Shown here: positions 23,846 through 35,628 of the stretch, piece after piece | How positions within the stretch are numbered: position 1 is the stretch's first letter | Layout of the letters: each line of letters begins with the position of its first letter | Source of the DNA: Melastoma dodecandrum | Lineage: Eukaryota; Streptophyta; Magnoliopsida; Myrtales; Melastomataceae | DNA: 64,000 nucleotides | Reading direction: 5' to 3' | Assembly: GCA_029817715.1 (NCBI GenBank) | Contig: JARUPY010000340.1 | Location: 86,596 to 150,595 of the forward strand | Position numbers and translations under genes: made by a program | Notes under the pieces: generated by a model | Told to the model about the DNA's origin: nothing | What the model saw: the letters and a program-made list of their open reading frames with translations, nothing else | Databases searched by the model: none

Positions 23846-26800
23846 TCATAGCAGAGGTTCTGAAAGTTCCATCTCGTTCGAGTTTGGTTGTGGTGTCTCC
23901 CACCTCTGGAATCCTACAAAGTCGATCCCAAGCCACTGCCATGGCCAACATACGTACCGAGCGCCATTCCGAGCTCTTCGTGAATCACCCCATGTTTCAG
24001 ACTCCTCTAGCTGACGAGTAAGTTCTTCTACTCTGTCCCTCAGCCTAGAAGCCCTCAAATCAGCCAACCTAAGTGACTTTTCTGCAGCATCTCTCGCAGC
24101 CATGGCAGCAGAAACTGTCTCCTCCTTGAATTTCAACTTCTTCTCCAGTTCCAGCAGGGCTTGCTTCGCTTCTACGAGTTCTTGCTTTATCCCAGACAAC
24201 TACATACATATGGCAAGTCAATGCATCTGGAAGGATACGTCAAAATCAAAGCAGAATCCTAACTGCCGTAGCATTGATAGTCTCTTCTACAAACACATAC
24301 CTTCTTCTGTACAAAAATAGACTCAAGAGAACTCGCATGCAAAGCATGATGAAAACTTTGCACCCTCGTAAACCGAAAATTATCCCTACCGAATGTCGTT
24401 TATCCACTCAAATCCTCCTTATCGCAAAATGAACTCCCATTTCTTGTCTTAAGAGGGATTGACTTCTATTTACAATTTACATCAATAACACACATACACA
24501 CAAAAGAAGCATTTTCATTGCAGACAGATCCTCAGGACAGAAAGAGAACTGTTCGTTTCCTATTGTTCCCAGAACCAGTCCACTCTTTCAAGATGCAGTG
24601 CAATTGAAAACAACTCCCCATAGAGAATGCAGTGCTCGTATGGAAAGTGACAGTTTGTTCCTCTCTGAAACTCTGGATCAGCAGAGATCCTCCAAAGAAC
24701 AGAGGCCTCCTCAACACATGCCAGCACCACCAGCTAATTTTGGTTCTTTATGATTTCCCACTTAACTGAAAACTCCATTTATAATTCTTCCTGGAAAGAT
24801 GCTTTTACCAAATAACTTAGAATTGAGCTTCTGATTATAAAGCTAATGATGTCTGAGGTGTCCATTGAGCATCCTGATACGAAAGGTAAGTAACCTTGCC
24901 AAAACCTATCCTTAGATGAGGAACGCAAAACTGTTAAAAACTAACTATGGGGCCAGGCCAAGTCTTCAGTACCCCTATGAATGGTTCATGGGTTATGGCA
25001 GTCGAATTATTTGTTTCAATGTCCTTGTGCCAAGGAAACACTTAAGTGCTAGTTACATATAACAAAAGCATACCTGGGCCGAGAACTGTTGCTCAACAGA
25101 TTTTCCAGCATCAGCCCCTTGCTCAGCTGCCACTTTCCATCTGGCTATTTCTTCTTCAGCAGTGACAATATCCATCTTTAATCCCTCGATCTAAATGGAA
25201 AGGAAAAGAAGGTATTGAGTCAAAGAAATACGGCCACCCACTGGAGCTTTTAATGTTCTACTTTTTTTTTATAAGTTGATATTCTAAATTTGAACACTTG
25301 AAGACAGACTTCATCGCTCATACTAAAACCAATACAATAGGCAGCAGTGCTCCATGTAATAAAGAAGCCACTAACCAAGGGCAGCATTAATTATTAACTT
25401 ACACTTTCATTCGCTACTCTTTCCTTCTCTTCAAGTTCTTCAATTTGATGCCTTCTAAGACCAAGATCCTTTTCTTGAGCCTCTGCCCGCTCTTTAAGTA
25501 GACCCAACTCAGCCCTTCATCAAGCAGAAAGTAACAAGTACATATCCCTGCCCTGCTAAAATAACACCGGCATGCAGCACAGACCACTCAACTATCATCC
25601 TACCTTTTCTCTTATTTCCAAGAGGAAAAGAAGAAAGGTACGTAACAAGGACAAGACTTTGCAATACCACAAGGAATAAAGGCCAAATCAAGCCATGTTT
25701 AGCACCTGATAGATAATATTTTTAAAAGTTACGAAGGCAACTTCCCATCACAAAGGAACGAATTGTACTATATAACAGGTGTCTTCCTAATATTATTTTT
25801 CAGCAAACTATTTTCATGCTTTGAAAGCCAACAAGTCAGAAAAAGAGCATTTGTGTGATTACTCAAGCTCACACTCATATTTGCTAATCTGGACAACATA
25901 AACATAGAAGAGTTCAGTGATTGAAGTTGACAGTGCTATATGTTAATAATTATTCAAAGCCAAACTGCATTGATGCTTTTTTGTTTATTAAAAGACATGG
26001 ATATAACAAATTACACTAATTCACCAAAAGATAGGTAATTAAAGCATACAAAGAGATTTTCCAAGGAATGATAGTAAGAACTCTCTTGAGTCCGAATCTA
26101 GCATGGCATCTTCATGAGATATCAAATTAGTTACCTGAGCTCATCTATGGTGTGCCAAAGGTCAATAATCTCAAGCTGGGATACCTTGATGATATTTTCC
26201 AAAGTAACAGCCTGATTTGTTCTCCACCAAGGAAATTAACCTTAGAAAAATATTAAATTATTCTGACCCTAAAGAAAAAGCACGGGAAGAACAATGAATC
26301 TTGCTAATAAAAAAAAAACAGAATCTGGACCTCAGTCAGCAATCTTAGCATTGGAATTGATTGAATTCTGTAAAAGTGATTGTTTCTCAGAAACACTGAC
26401 CAAATTTTTCACTTCATCCTCCCCTGCTTCCGCAGCTTCTATTGTGGCATCTATACCCTGTAGCTTCTTCCTATTGCCACCAACTTTGTCAAATTTGAAT
26501 TCTATTCCTGCATTCCTCAAACCATTCTCGGCAGCATGAAACAAGTTATCTGCCTTGGACAATGTGTTCAACACTACCCTCTTTGATAGAGCACCCCTAA
26601 GCAGGTATCCAATCTGTTCTTTCTCCCTCGCCAGCCTTTCAACTGTTTCATTGAATCCCTTTGCTCCTCTATTTTTTGCCTCCACTAAATGTTTCGTCTT
26701 CTCGACAGCAACCTTCATCAGTTCACAAATACACTTCATCCCAGCCAACGAAGCATGCAGGCTTTCCTCGACATCGGTATCCTGTGGAAGGAATAAAGAC

Positions 26801-27806
26801 TCGGAAAATTCCAATTGTTCCACGTTGCCATCATTGACAACCTTGATCACGTCACATATTCCCTGATGAATTCTAGACACCAAGTCCAATTGTTCGACCA
26901 GCAGTGGCCTCTGTGCTTCGAGCCTCGACTCAAAACTCTTCACCTTATCATCAAACTCAACCACCAAATCCTTCAACTCTGAATTCTCCTTCTCCAACGA
27001 GTTGAACTTTCCTGACATCTCCTTCTCAGACTCTAACATCTTGGCATCCTTCTCGCTCAACTTCCTACCCAAACTAACCACCTCATCGCTCTTTCTTGCA
27101 ATCACTGCCCTCAATCCACTGATGGCAGCCTCGAGCTGTGAAACCTCGATGGCGATCTCGTAGTTCCGCTGCTCAACCTGCTCTCTTGCCTCATTTCTGG
27201 ACTTAATCGCCCCTGCCTAACCATCTCCTCGAGTATCTCATTTGTGCGCTTAATCATGCCATAAGCAACGGCAGGCAGGCCCGTGTGCTTTTGAGACCGA
27301 GGCAGCCCCCCGGCTGAAAAGTTGTTGAAGTTGCTGACCTTGCCCGATAATTTCTAGAGCCCGGTAACCAACATATGAGCTGAGGTCTCGATCTCAGAGC
27401 GCAAATTATCCCTAATGCTCCCAACCTCCTCCAATTGCCTGGATGCATCCTCCTTCAGGACCAAGATCTCCTCCTTCTCTTTACGAAGGTCGTCCAATTC
27501 AGCGGAGACACTATCCCTGGCTCTAAGGGCCTCCTCCTTCTCCAGAAAGGCCTCGTCCCGCTGGAGAGAGCACTCATCCCGCTTCTTGATAGCCTCGTGA
27601 GCGAGGACCTTGAGACGATTGAACTGGAGAAGCAATTCGGCCTTGGAATTCTCGGAGGAGAGGCGGGATTGCCTCTCCCTATCGAGCTCGGAGACGATCT
27701 GACGGAACTTTTCAGGGGAGACGGAGACGGAGTTGGAGGAGGTGGTGGGGTTGTCGTCATCGTCAACGTCGCTGAGGATGGCGTCGGAGTCGGGAGCACT
27801 GGCCAT
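23846..27806 (-). pseudogene. Long coiled-coil protein gene with frame breaks
   Basis: From ATG 27806: an acidic start (ILSDVDDDDN), then FRQIVSELDRERQSR and HEAIKKRDE, long heptad coiled coil, then exons 26211-26135, 25514-25403, 25190-25074 and 24199-23846 with clean GT-AG borders. The C-terminus reads RYVCWPWQWLGIDFVGF and ends NEMELSEPLL. This layout matches a conserved plant coiled-coil family (Arabidopsis At1g24560-like, function not established). A TAG at 27356-27354 interrupts MLVTGL, a frameshift lies near 27209-27222 before KSRNEAREQ, and the junction near 26337 is also out of frame. The 3' exons are undamaged. It is either an early-stage pseudogene or a real gene damaged by assembly errors. 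Confidence 0.75.
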
Positions 27807-28756
27807 CGGAATAACCAAAGAAAGCAAGCAAAAAGGCAAACGTGTCTAGGACTGGACTCTTTTTAAGAAATTGGACTAGGCCCATCATGTCCCAACCACC
27901 AAATGGGCCTATATATATATTAATGCCTCATCAGGGATAGGGAAAGAGGTGAGTAGTATTTACGAGTCAAGGACTGTCCTTATCTTACCTTTACCAAAAT
28001 AGGACAGAGGCGATCACCTTCGTCTCGCTTTGGTTATTGCATAAAAACATGACAAATGTCAATTTAGGTGCCCCTGTTCTTCATAGCACTTCGCGTTCTT
28101 TCGACACATTACGTCCGACATCGTTTGCTCCCATCATCGAAATGGCCATGACTATCATTGATAACAGCGGCGGACAGGACCATGTCTTGCTTATCATTGC
28201 TGATGGGCAGGTACTTACCTCGATTAAGGCATCCAGTCCAATATCATCGGCATTCTAACCCTCTGTTTCCACATTACGTGGTATTAATTCTTGGTTAGGT
28301 AACGAGAAGTGTCGAAACGGAACCAGGCCGTTTGAGTCCACAGGAGCAAAGGACCATCAGTGCAATCGTTAGAGAAAGGTCAGTTCCACTTGTTATAACT
28401 GGAGACTTCTGTATGTCCTATCACAGCACGAGTGTTCACGGCTGCAGTGAATTTCCTTTGTCGATCATTCTAGTCGGGATTGGAGATGGGCCGTGGGATA
28501 TGATGAGGGAGTTTGACGACAACATTCCGGCTCGAGCCTTTGATAATTTCCAGGTAGAAAATCAATCCTTCGGTGATTGGTCGTAGCATTAGTGGGACTA
28601 GTGCCCAACAATAATGAGATGTTTCGTTGCGAGAATAGGGCTTATATGTGATGGACAGAATGGGGGATACCTAATTCAAGTGTCGATGATCCTCCACAAC
28701 TTTTATGTTTAACTAATAAACAAGTTAACAGTACCTATTCTTCTGTAGATGGCTTT

Positions 28757-29680
28757 GACGTGTGACGTGTGACATTCTCGTTTGGGACATGCTTCTCTAG
28801 ATAAGAATCAGCGTTTGAGCAAACTTGTTCCTAAAATTGATGTAAACAGACACAATGTATGTACTTACTGTCATCAATCTACACAGAAAAGATTGGCATT
28901 TCCCTTGAGTACATCTAAATCTGCTTATCCTTTTGATATGATACATGTGGATATTTGGGGGGGCCCTATTCTACACCATCAATAGGAGGTTTCAAATACT
29001 TTTTTACTATAGTTGATGATTACACTGGAGGTACTTGGTTATATCTTATGAGAAGTAAGTTCGAAACTCAAGGTCATATTAAATCTTTCTGTCAACTTGT
29101 CAAAACTCAATTTAACAAGACTGTTAGAACTATAAGATCAGATAATGGTTTAGTGTTTTACATGGCAAATTTCTATAAGGAACTAGATATCTTACATCAA
29201 GTTAGTTGTGTTGAGACACCCCAACAAAATGGGAATATGGACGAAAACCAACATCTACTTGCCACTTCAAGAGCTCTGTTATTTCAAGCACATTTGCCTT
29301 TAGAGCTCGGGGTTATGCCATGCTTTCTGTAGCTTACATAATTAACAGGCTTCCCTCGAACGTTTTACATCTTAAGTCTCTATGAAGTTCTGTTTCATAG
29401 ACCACCTAATGTTCTTAACATGAGGGTGTTTGGGTGTCTTTGTTATGTGAATACACTTACTAGACACAAAACAAAGTTTGATAAACGGGCAGAAAAGTGT
29501 ATTTTTGTGGGCTATCCTTTAAATAGTAAAGGGTATTTTGTGTTTCATATAGATTTTAAACAGGTGACAATATCTATAGATATTGTCTTTTATGAATCTA
29601 TCTTTCCTTTTGATTCTTTTCCAAAGTCTATGATTCTATTGATACACAGGGTAATGTTAGCTTGTATGATTCTTCCTTAG
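28757..29680 (+). pseudogene. copia integrase remnant
   Basis: GAG-pre-integrase motif SRLGHASLDKNQ (its leading Trp codon has become TGA), then AYPFDMIHVDIWGG, the core FTIVDDYTGGTWLY, IRSDNGLVF and VETPQQNGN. Frameshifts occur near 28980 and 29330. VFGCLCYVNTLTRHKTKFD from 29420 is the region linking integrase to RT. Catalytic residues are partly recognisable but the protein is broken. Confidence 0.82.
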
Positions 29681-30790
29681 ATACTTATATGAATGGCAAT
29701 ATTGCTTCTTCTGATGTTATCCTGGATGCCGTTGGTTTTGGTATGGTTTCTTCTGGTCAAGATCCCGGAAGTTCTTATTCTGGTGTGGTTTCTTCTGATG
29801 TTGTTTTTGAAAGTAGTAATGATTTGACTGTATTGAGGAGAGGCACTAGAGACAGAAGACCCCCTTCTTACCTTAAAGATTACCATCATAAGCTTTCTCC
29901 GAGCTTAGCAGGTTCTTCTTCTTCTGTCTCTGTCACATCTTCTCCTTTGAAATCTTCTGTACCTGTCTATCCCATTGATTCTTACATTGGTTATACTCGT
30001 CTTTCCTCCTCTTATAAAGCTTTTGTAGTTCAACTTGGTAACCACTTAGAACCTCAGTCTTATCATCATGGCAAACGAAGTCCACATTGGGTTGCTGCTA
30101 TGAATGATGAACTTACTGCTCTGAAAGCTAATGCTACATGGGAGATTGTTGATATACCAGCTGGAAAACGTGCCATAGGCTGCAAATGGGTGTACAAGAC
30201 AAAGCTTCATGCCAATGGGTCGGTTGAAAGATATAAAGCTCGCTTAGTTGCCAAAGATTATACAAAAAAAGAAGGGATTGATTATCAGGAAACTTTTGGT
30301 CCAGTAGCAAAGCATACATCAGTTCATGTGTTCTTTGCTCTAGCTGCTGCGAATGGCTGGGTATAACGGCAGCTTGATATACACAATGCTTTTCTCAATG
30401 GAGATTTAGTGGAGGAAGTTTATATGGATTTGCCTCCTGGTTTGCAGATTCAGGGGGAGTATCCAGGGTCGGTTTCATCTGTAAACAGGAAGGTGTGCAA
30501 GTTACAAAAATCTCTTTATGGTTTGAAGCAGGCTTCGAGGCAGTAGAATAGTAAGCTAACAGAATGCTTACTTGCAGCTGGTTTCTTAGAGTCTAAAGCT
30601 GAATATTCCTTATTTGTTAAAAGATCATATTCTGGTTTTGTAGCAATCCTAGTGTATGTGGATGATATTGCAGTGGCTTGTTCAGATGAAGTCTTGTTTG
30701 ATGATTTGTTGAAACATTTTCAGTCTTACTTCAAAGTAAGGAATCTGGGGGAGCTAAAATAGTTTCTAGGCTTGGAGATAACAAGGTCTA
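29662..30790 (+). pseudogene. copia reverse transcriptase remnant
   Basis: Carries HWVAAMNDELTALKANATWE, CKWVYKTKLHANGSVERYKA, ARLVAKDY and, after a TAA at about 30364, the catalytic LVYVDDIAVAC box near 30650. Further stops at about 30544 and 30760. Confidence 0.85.
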
Positions 30791-30818
30791 GTAAAGGGAT
30801 ATTTGTCTCACAACGGCT

Positions 30819-31709
30819 TTGAGGATGTTAGAAGAAATGGGAAAATTAGCTGTAAAATCGGCTATAGTTCCTTTTCAACCCAATGTTAAGTTGAAACATG
30901 GAGATAAAGAGAGACCAGTGCAGTTGAGTTCTTACAGGCAACTGATACGAAAGCTCATATATCTTGCTATCACTAGACTTGATATTACCTATGCTCTGAA
31001 TGTTCTGGCACAGTTTATGGATTGTCCATCGAAGGAGCATCGGGATGCAACAGTAACAATACTCAGGTATCTGAAAGCTTCTCCTGGAAAAGGGATTTTA
31101 TTTTCAAGTGAAAGTGGTCTTCAGATCACAGCCTATGTGGATAGTGATTGGCCTGGTTGTGTAGATACAAAGAGGTCTACAACTGGATATTGTGTTTTCA
31201 TTGGGGATTCTTTAGTTAGTTGGAAGCCTAAAAAGCAACCCACAGTCTCCAGAAGTTCAACCGAGGCAGAATACAGGGCCATTGCAACAGCATCAGCTGA
31301 ACTGGTTTAGTTGAGGACCTTGTTAACAGAATTATGTGTTCCTTTAGCCGCAACAAAACTGTTCTGTGATAACAAGTCTGCTATATATCTAGCTAAAAAT
31401 CCAATTTATCATGAAAGGACAAAGCATTTGGAGATAGATCTATATTTTGTTCGAGAAAGAGTTGCTGCGGGGGATATAGAGGTGATTCATGTACCTACTC
31501 ATCAACAATTGACAGATGTTCTTAACAAGCCTCTACATTCAGCTCGATTCAATTCTTTGATAGGCAAGAAGGGACTTATAGACATCCATAGTATCCATCT
31601 TGAGGGGGAGTGTGAGAAGAATGAAGCTGTGATGGCTTCTATGATAAGAGTTGCAGATGATCTAAAGGATTGGAGACAACAAGCTTATAAGCCAGGCTTT
31701 GTTAATTGA
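30819..31709 (+). pseudogene. copia RNase H remnant
   Basis: RLDITYALNVLAQFMDCPSK, YVDSDWPGCVDTKRSTTGY and SRSSTEAEYRAIATASAELV, an in-frame TAG at about 31308, then CDNKSAIYLAKNP and HERTKHLEIDLYFVRERV. The frame runs past the purine tract into the LTR and ends at 31709. Confidence 0.87.
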
Positions 31710-32628
31710 TATACGTTTGGGCCTTGCTAATGTATTGAGGCTAGTATATGGGCTTAAGCCTTATGGGATAATATATGTATGTGAGCCTTTGTAACTGCCA
31801 TAACAACTTTTGAAGAAATACAATTGTCCTTCCCGTTCTATTGTTGCTTTCGCTCTCTCCCCCTGACGAAGGTGATCGGAGGTGATCGGAGGAGTTTTTT
31901 GACTCTGTTTTCAAGAATGATGTCAGTTTGTGAATTTCATCGAGATCATGTCCAAGAAGGTTGATTCATCAAGGAAGGAATCAAAGTTCGCCCCGGCGGC
32001 ACTTATGGAGATACCTTCTCAATACCTAGCAACCCTCGATCTTAACCTACTAGGGTAAGTGATGAATTTTTTATCATCTTGAATTTGTCCTTTCCCCAAT
32101 GATAGAGCTACAACGAAGTAAAATCCTCCCGGCGTGGTTGAGCAGGCGAGGGAGAGGGGGAGCTCCCGAGAGGGTGCCACTTCCGCCACCTGCTTGTCCT
32201 AGAAGCAGTACCAAAACAAACCGGTCAAGCAGCTTTCAGTCGAGAGAAACTGGGTGCAACAGATATGAATATCCAGCTACATTCAGGGAATCCCCGGCTT
32301 CTAGTTATCCATTTGATAGTCAGGTATGGACTTGCTCCCTTCGGTGACACATTGACGTGCCGGGCCTTGGCAGGCTTGTCCCATATGTTTCACGAGTCCT
32401 AAGAACATGGCCTTTGGTTGCGGTCACCAGGTACGTGCACGTTTCTTCTCCCGGAACTGGGTAAAGCAGGGCAGGAAGTAGCTTGTATCGAATGTCTTGT
32501 AGGATATGCATGAATGAAGTAGTTTAGTTTCTGGTGCTCTTTTGCAGACTTGCTGCCGGTGCGGGGAAGATATGAGTTTATGCACCATTTGCCATAATCC
32601 CATCGTGACGAAGATTAGGCTATACTAA

Positions 32629-33055
32629 GGGACATGACTTTGGACGTCTCCCCGTTATACTTTTAGTTAGTGTGGTTTCTTTTTTTTGGCAGAAATGGTG
32701 GACATGGAGTTGAAACTAGAGTTTTGAAGGGTGGTGGCGATTTTCGCCCCAATATTTCACAGCAAAGCTTCTTCACAGAACAAATTCTGACAACAAACAT
32801 TATCTAAACACTTTGCCTTTTACCCTATCTAAATTTAACGGGTGAAAATTCCCTTTTTCTTATTTTATCCTTATCAGTTATCGAAATTCAAGTCTTATCC
32901 CTCCCTTTTTCAACCAAAAGAAAAGCAACAGTTATTGTGGTTATATCTTTTAGTTCATTCTATGCGTGTGCGTGTGTAGTAATAGTAATGCGTCCATCCA
33001 TCCATTCATTTATATCCGCATTACCGTCATGAGATGAGACTCCTCCCTTCATTCC
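32629..33055. other. Intergenic, GH5 promoter
   Basis: No coding region. It contains the upstream region of the first GH5 gene. Confidence 0.5.
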
Positions 33056-33065
33056 CTATATAATA
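33056..33065 (+). promoter_or_regulatory. TATA box of the first GH5 gene
   Basis: CTATATAATA lies 83 bases before the ATG at 33148, a normal spacing for a plant TATA box plus a ~50-base leader. Confidence 0.6.
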
Positions 33066-33147
33066 AGCTCCTTGGGGATCGAGATTTCTCATTCACAGAA
33101 TTACTCGAGTGTTTTTCACAAAGAAAGGATTGAACTGCATTAGCATC

Positions 33148-35062
33148 ATGGGAAGAACAACCCCATCCCGGCTCTGCCTTCCCTCTGTTTCTATGGTCTT
33201 CGCTGTCGTCTCTTGTGCTCTGATGACAATAGCGGGCCCTGCCGTGGCGCAGAACCTCCACACAAACTCCAGATGGATCGTGCACCAAGGCGCCAAGCGG
33301 GTGAAGCTGGCGTGCGTCAATTGGCCTTCTCATCTCCAGCCGATCCTTGCCGAGGGGCTCCATAGGCAACCAGTCGATGCCATATCCGCCCGCATCAAGT
33401 CCATGGGATTTAACTGCGTTAGGTTTACATGGCCATTGTACTTGGCGACGAACGACACCCTCGCGGCTCGAACCGTTAGACAAACATTCCAGGATCTCAG
33501 CCTGGAGGATGCGTTTGCTGGGATCGAGTCCAATAACCCTTCCATTCTCGATCTATCCACGATCGATGCCTATAAGGTTGGTGATAATTGTGCATCGGGC
33601 ATCTTCCTGAATGCTAACTCGATAGATTATGATGAGGGCCTCTTCTTGTTGCCCAATGCAGGCAGTGTTGACGAGCCTTCGGAACAATGGTGTGATGGTC
33701 ATCCTTGACAATCATATAAGCACACCGGGTTGGTGTTGTGATTATAATGATGGCAACGCTTTCTTCGGCGCCCAGTATTTCGATCCAGACCTCTGGATGA
33801 AAGGTCTACAAAAGATGGCGACTCTTGCTACCGGATTCAATAATGTGGTGGGCATGAGCTTGAGAAATGAGCTCCGAGGCCCGCATCAGAACGTGGATAT
33901 TTGGTACAAGTACGTCATATGACAACGTCAAAGTTGTTTGATCTCGTATTGCTGATGGACTAGTCGTTACTGAAAACAAAGTCGAGTAATAATGTGTTGG
34001 TTGCCGACAGGTACATGCAGCAGGGAGCGGAGATTGTGCATGCTGCAAATCCCAATGTCCTCGTGATCCTATCAGGCTTGAGTTATGACACTGATCTGTC
34101 CTTTCTCCAAAGCCGACAGGTTAATGTGTCGTTCACGAGGAAGCTCGTATTCGAGTTGCACTGGTACGCGTTCTCGGGCCCCAGTGGCGAGTGGGTAAAT
34201 GGGAACCTGAACCAAGTGTGTGCCAGGGTATCAAATAGGGTGGTACAAACAGCGAGATTCCTTTGGCGTCAAGGCTTCCCTCTTTTCCTAAGTGAGGTCG
34301 GGGTCGATCAAAGGGGAACAAACGAGAACGACGCGAGGTTCTGGAATTGCTTCCTCGGGACTGCAGCTGAGAATGACCTAGACTTCGCTTTGTGGACCCT
34401 CCAAGGAAGTTACTACCTCAGACAGGGTGTTGTTGACATGGAAGAGTTCTACGGCATGCTTGATCGAAACTGGACCGGAATAAGGAACTCCACATTCCTA
34501 CGAAGGATCTCTGTCATTCAGCCTCCCTACAAAGGTTAGTGCTCGTGGTTCTATCGTCAAAATGGATGCAAATGAATAGCAATTTTCATTTCATCGCGTG
34601 CATCTTCAAATGGGAATCGTTGTACTGTTTTAAATCACAGGCCCTGGGCTGAAAGAGACAAGCTGGAACAAGATCATATTCCATCCGCTGACGGGAATAT
34701 GCATAGTCAAGTCAACTCCTGGCGCACCACTCAAGCTGGGGTCGTGCGAGCAACCAGAAAACTGGATCTACACTCCACGGAAGAACCTGAAGCTGAAGGA
34801 GAAGAAAAGTTGGAGCTACATCCAGGCAGGTGGACCGGGGAAACCGGCAACATTAGGACACAATGCTTCAACATGGGAGATGATATCAGCCAGCGGGATG
34901 CACATCGCTTCAAACGTGAGCGCTGGAGGGAACCTCACTTGCCTGGATGTCGACATCCAGAACAACCTGATCATGAATGAATGCAAGTGCTTGAGTGGCG
35001 ATAAGGCATGCGATCCATCGAGCCAGTGGTTCAAGCTGGTGGAAAGCACAAGGAAGTGGTGA
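33148..35062 (+). CDS. Secreted GH5-family glycosidase with lectin-like C-terminus
   Basis: Four exons (33148-33576, 33662-33909, 34011-34534, 34641-35062) with GT-AG borders join without a break into 540 codons. A signal peptide (~35 residues, ending AVAQ) leads to the cell wall or apoplast. The GH5 barrel shows CVNWP, the acid/base Glu in MSLRNE (33869-33871), HWYAF, and the nucleophile Glu in FLSEVG (34294-34296). After the barrel, exon 4 encodes a C-rich module with CLDVDIQ and SQWFKLV, resembling a ricin-B-type beta-trefoil. Plant proteins of this layout are annotated as 'glycosyl hydrolase 5 family' with no settled substrate (beta-glucan or mannan). A degenerate paralogue follows 0.6 kb downstream. 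Confidence 0.93.
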
Positions 35063-35628
35063 CAGTGATTGAAGAGGGAGAAACTCGGTGCTCTAATAAT
35101 AATAATAATAATAACAACAACAATGTCCACCTAATGTATCATGTTCGTTCCTATATTTTGGTATGAAAATGGAATAAGGGATTCTTCTTATATATGTATT
35201 CATCACCTCTCATGTATACATCAATCCATTGAAAGAAATGAATACATAAAAGTTGTCAAAACGTAAGACACTAAACCCTAACCGATAACTTTGAGATATA
35301 TCACCCTTAGGTTGATTGGCTTATTTTGGCATGTGTTTAATTATAAATTCAAATCCGACTTAAACAATATGGTAACATAGTATCCTAGTTGGATTTGGAT
35401 TTGTGGTGGAGTATTTAATTTTGGGTAAGGAAAATGAGTTAAGATAAAAAAAAAAATTAGAAAACAGAAAGATCCAAATTTAAAGGCGAGACTAAATTAA
35501 AAATCTATCTAAGGGAAATAAAAAAAGATACGTTATCCGACCACAAACGTGCCTCGTCTTTCTTCTACTTGTTGACGTTTTTTTTTTTTTGCATAAATTA
35601 CTATTGCAAACAAAGGTTCTGGACAACA
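35063..35628. other. Spacer between GH5 copies
   Basis: AT-rich, with a short (AAT)n/(AAC)n microsatellite at about 35093-35120. No gene seen. Confidence 0.6.

Larger units (their letters stand above)
28590..31880 (+). mobile_element. 5'-truncated Ty1/copia element in an RGLG intron
   Basis: Integrase, RT and RNase H of a copia element lie in the host gene orientation. The polypurine tract TGAGGGGGAG at 31601-31610 is followed by TGTGAGAAG, the likely start of the 3' LTR; its right border is near 31,860-31,880. No gag, primer site or 5' LTR is recognisable, so the left part was deleted. Borders are approximate and no target duplication could be matched. Confidence 0.8.
28068..32628 (+). pseudogene. 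RGLG-type copine/RING ubiquitin ligase, 5'-truncated
   Basis: Exons 28068-28210 (PTSFAPIIEMAMTII, VLLIIADGQ), 28299-28378 (VTRSVETEPGRLSPQEQ), 28448-28553 (GIGDGPWDMMREFDDN), 31927-32054 (FVNFIEIMSKK, PSQYLATLDLNLLG), about 32108-32323 (APERVPLPPP), 32374-32430 (CPICFTSPKNMAFGCGHQ) and 32548-32628 (TCCRCGEDMSLCTICHNP, ending KIRLY). Together they form the second half of the vWA/copine domain and a complete C-terminal RING of the RGLG family, which ubiquitinates targets at the plasma membrane. The N-terminal exons (glycine-2 region, first half of vWA with MIDAS) are missing, since the coiled-coil gene lies directly upstream. A copia element occupies the 28554-31926 intron. Confidence 0.9.
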
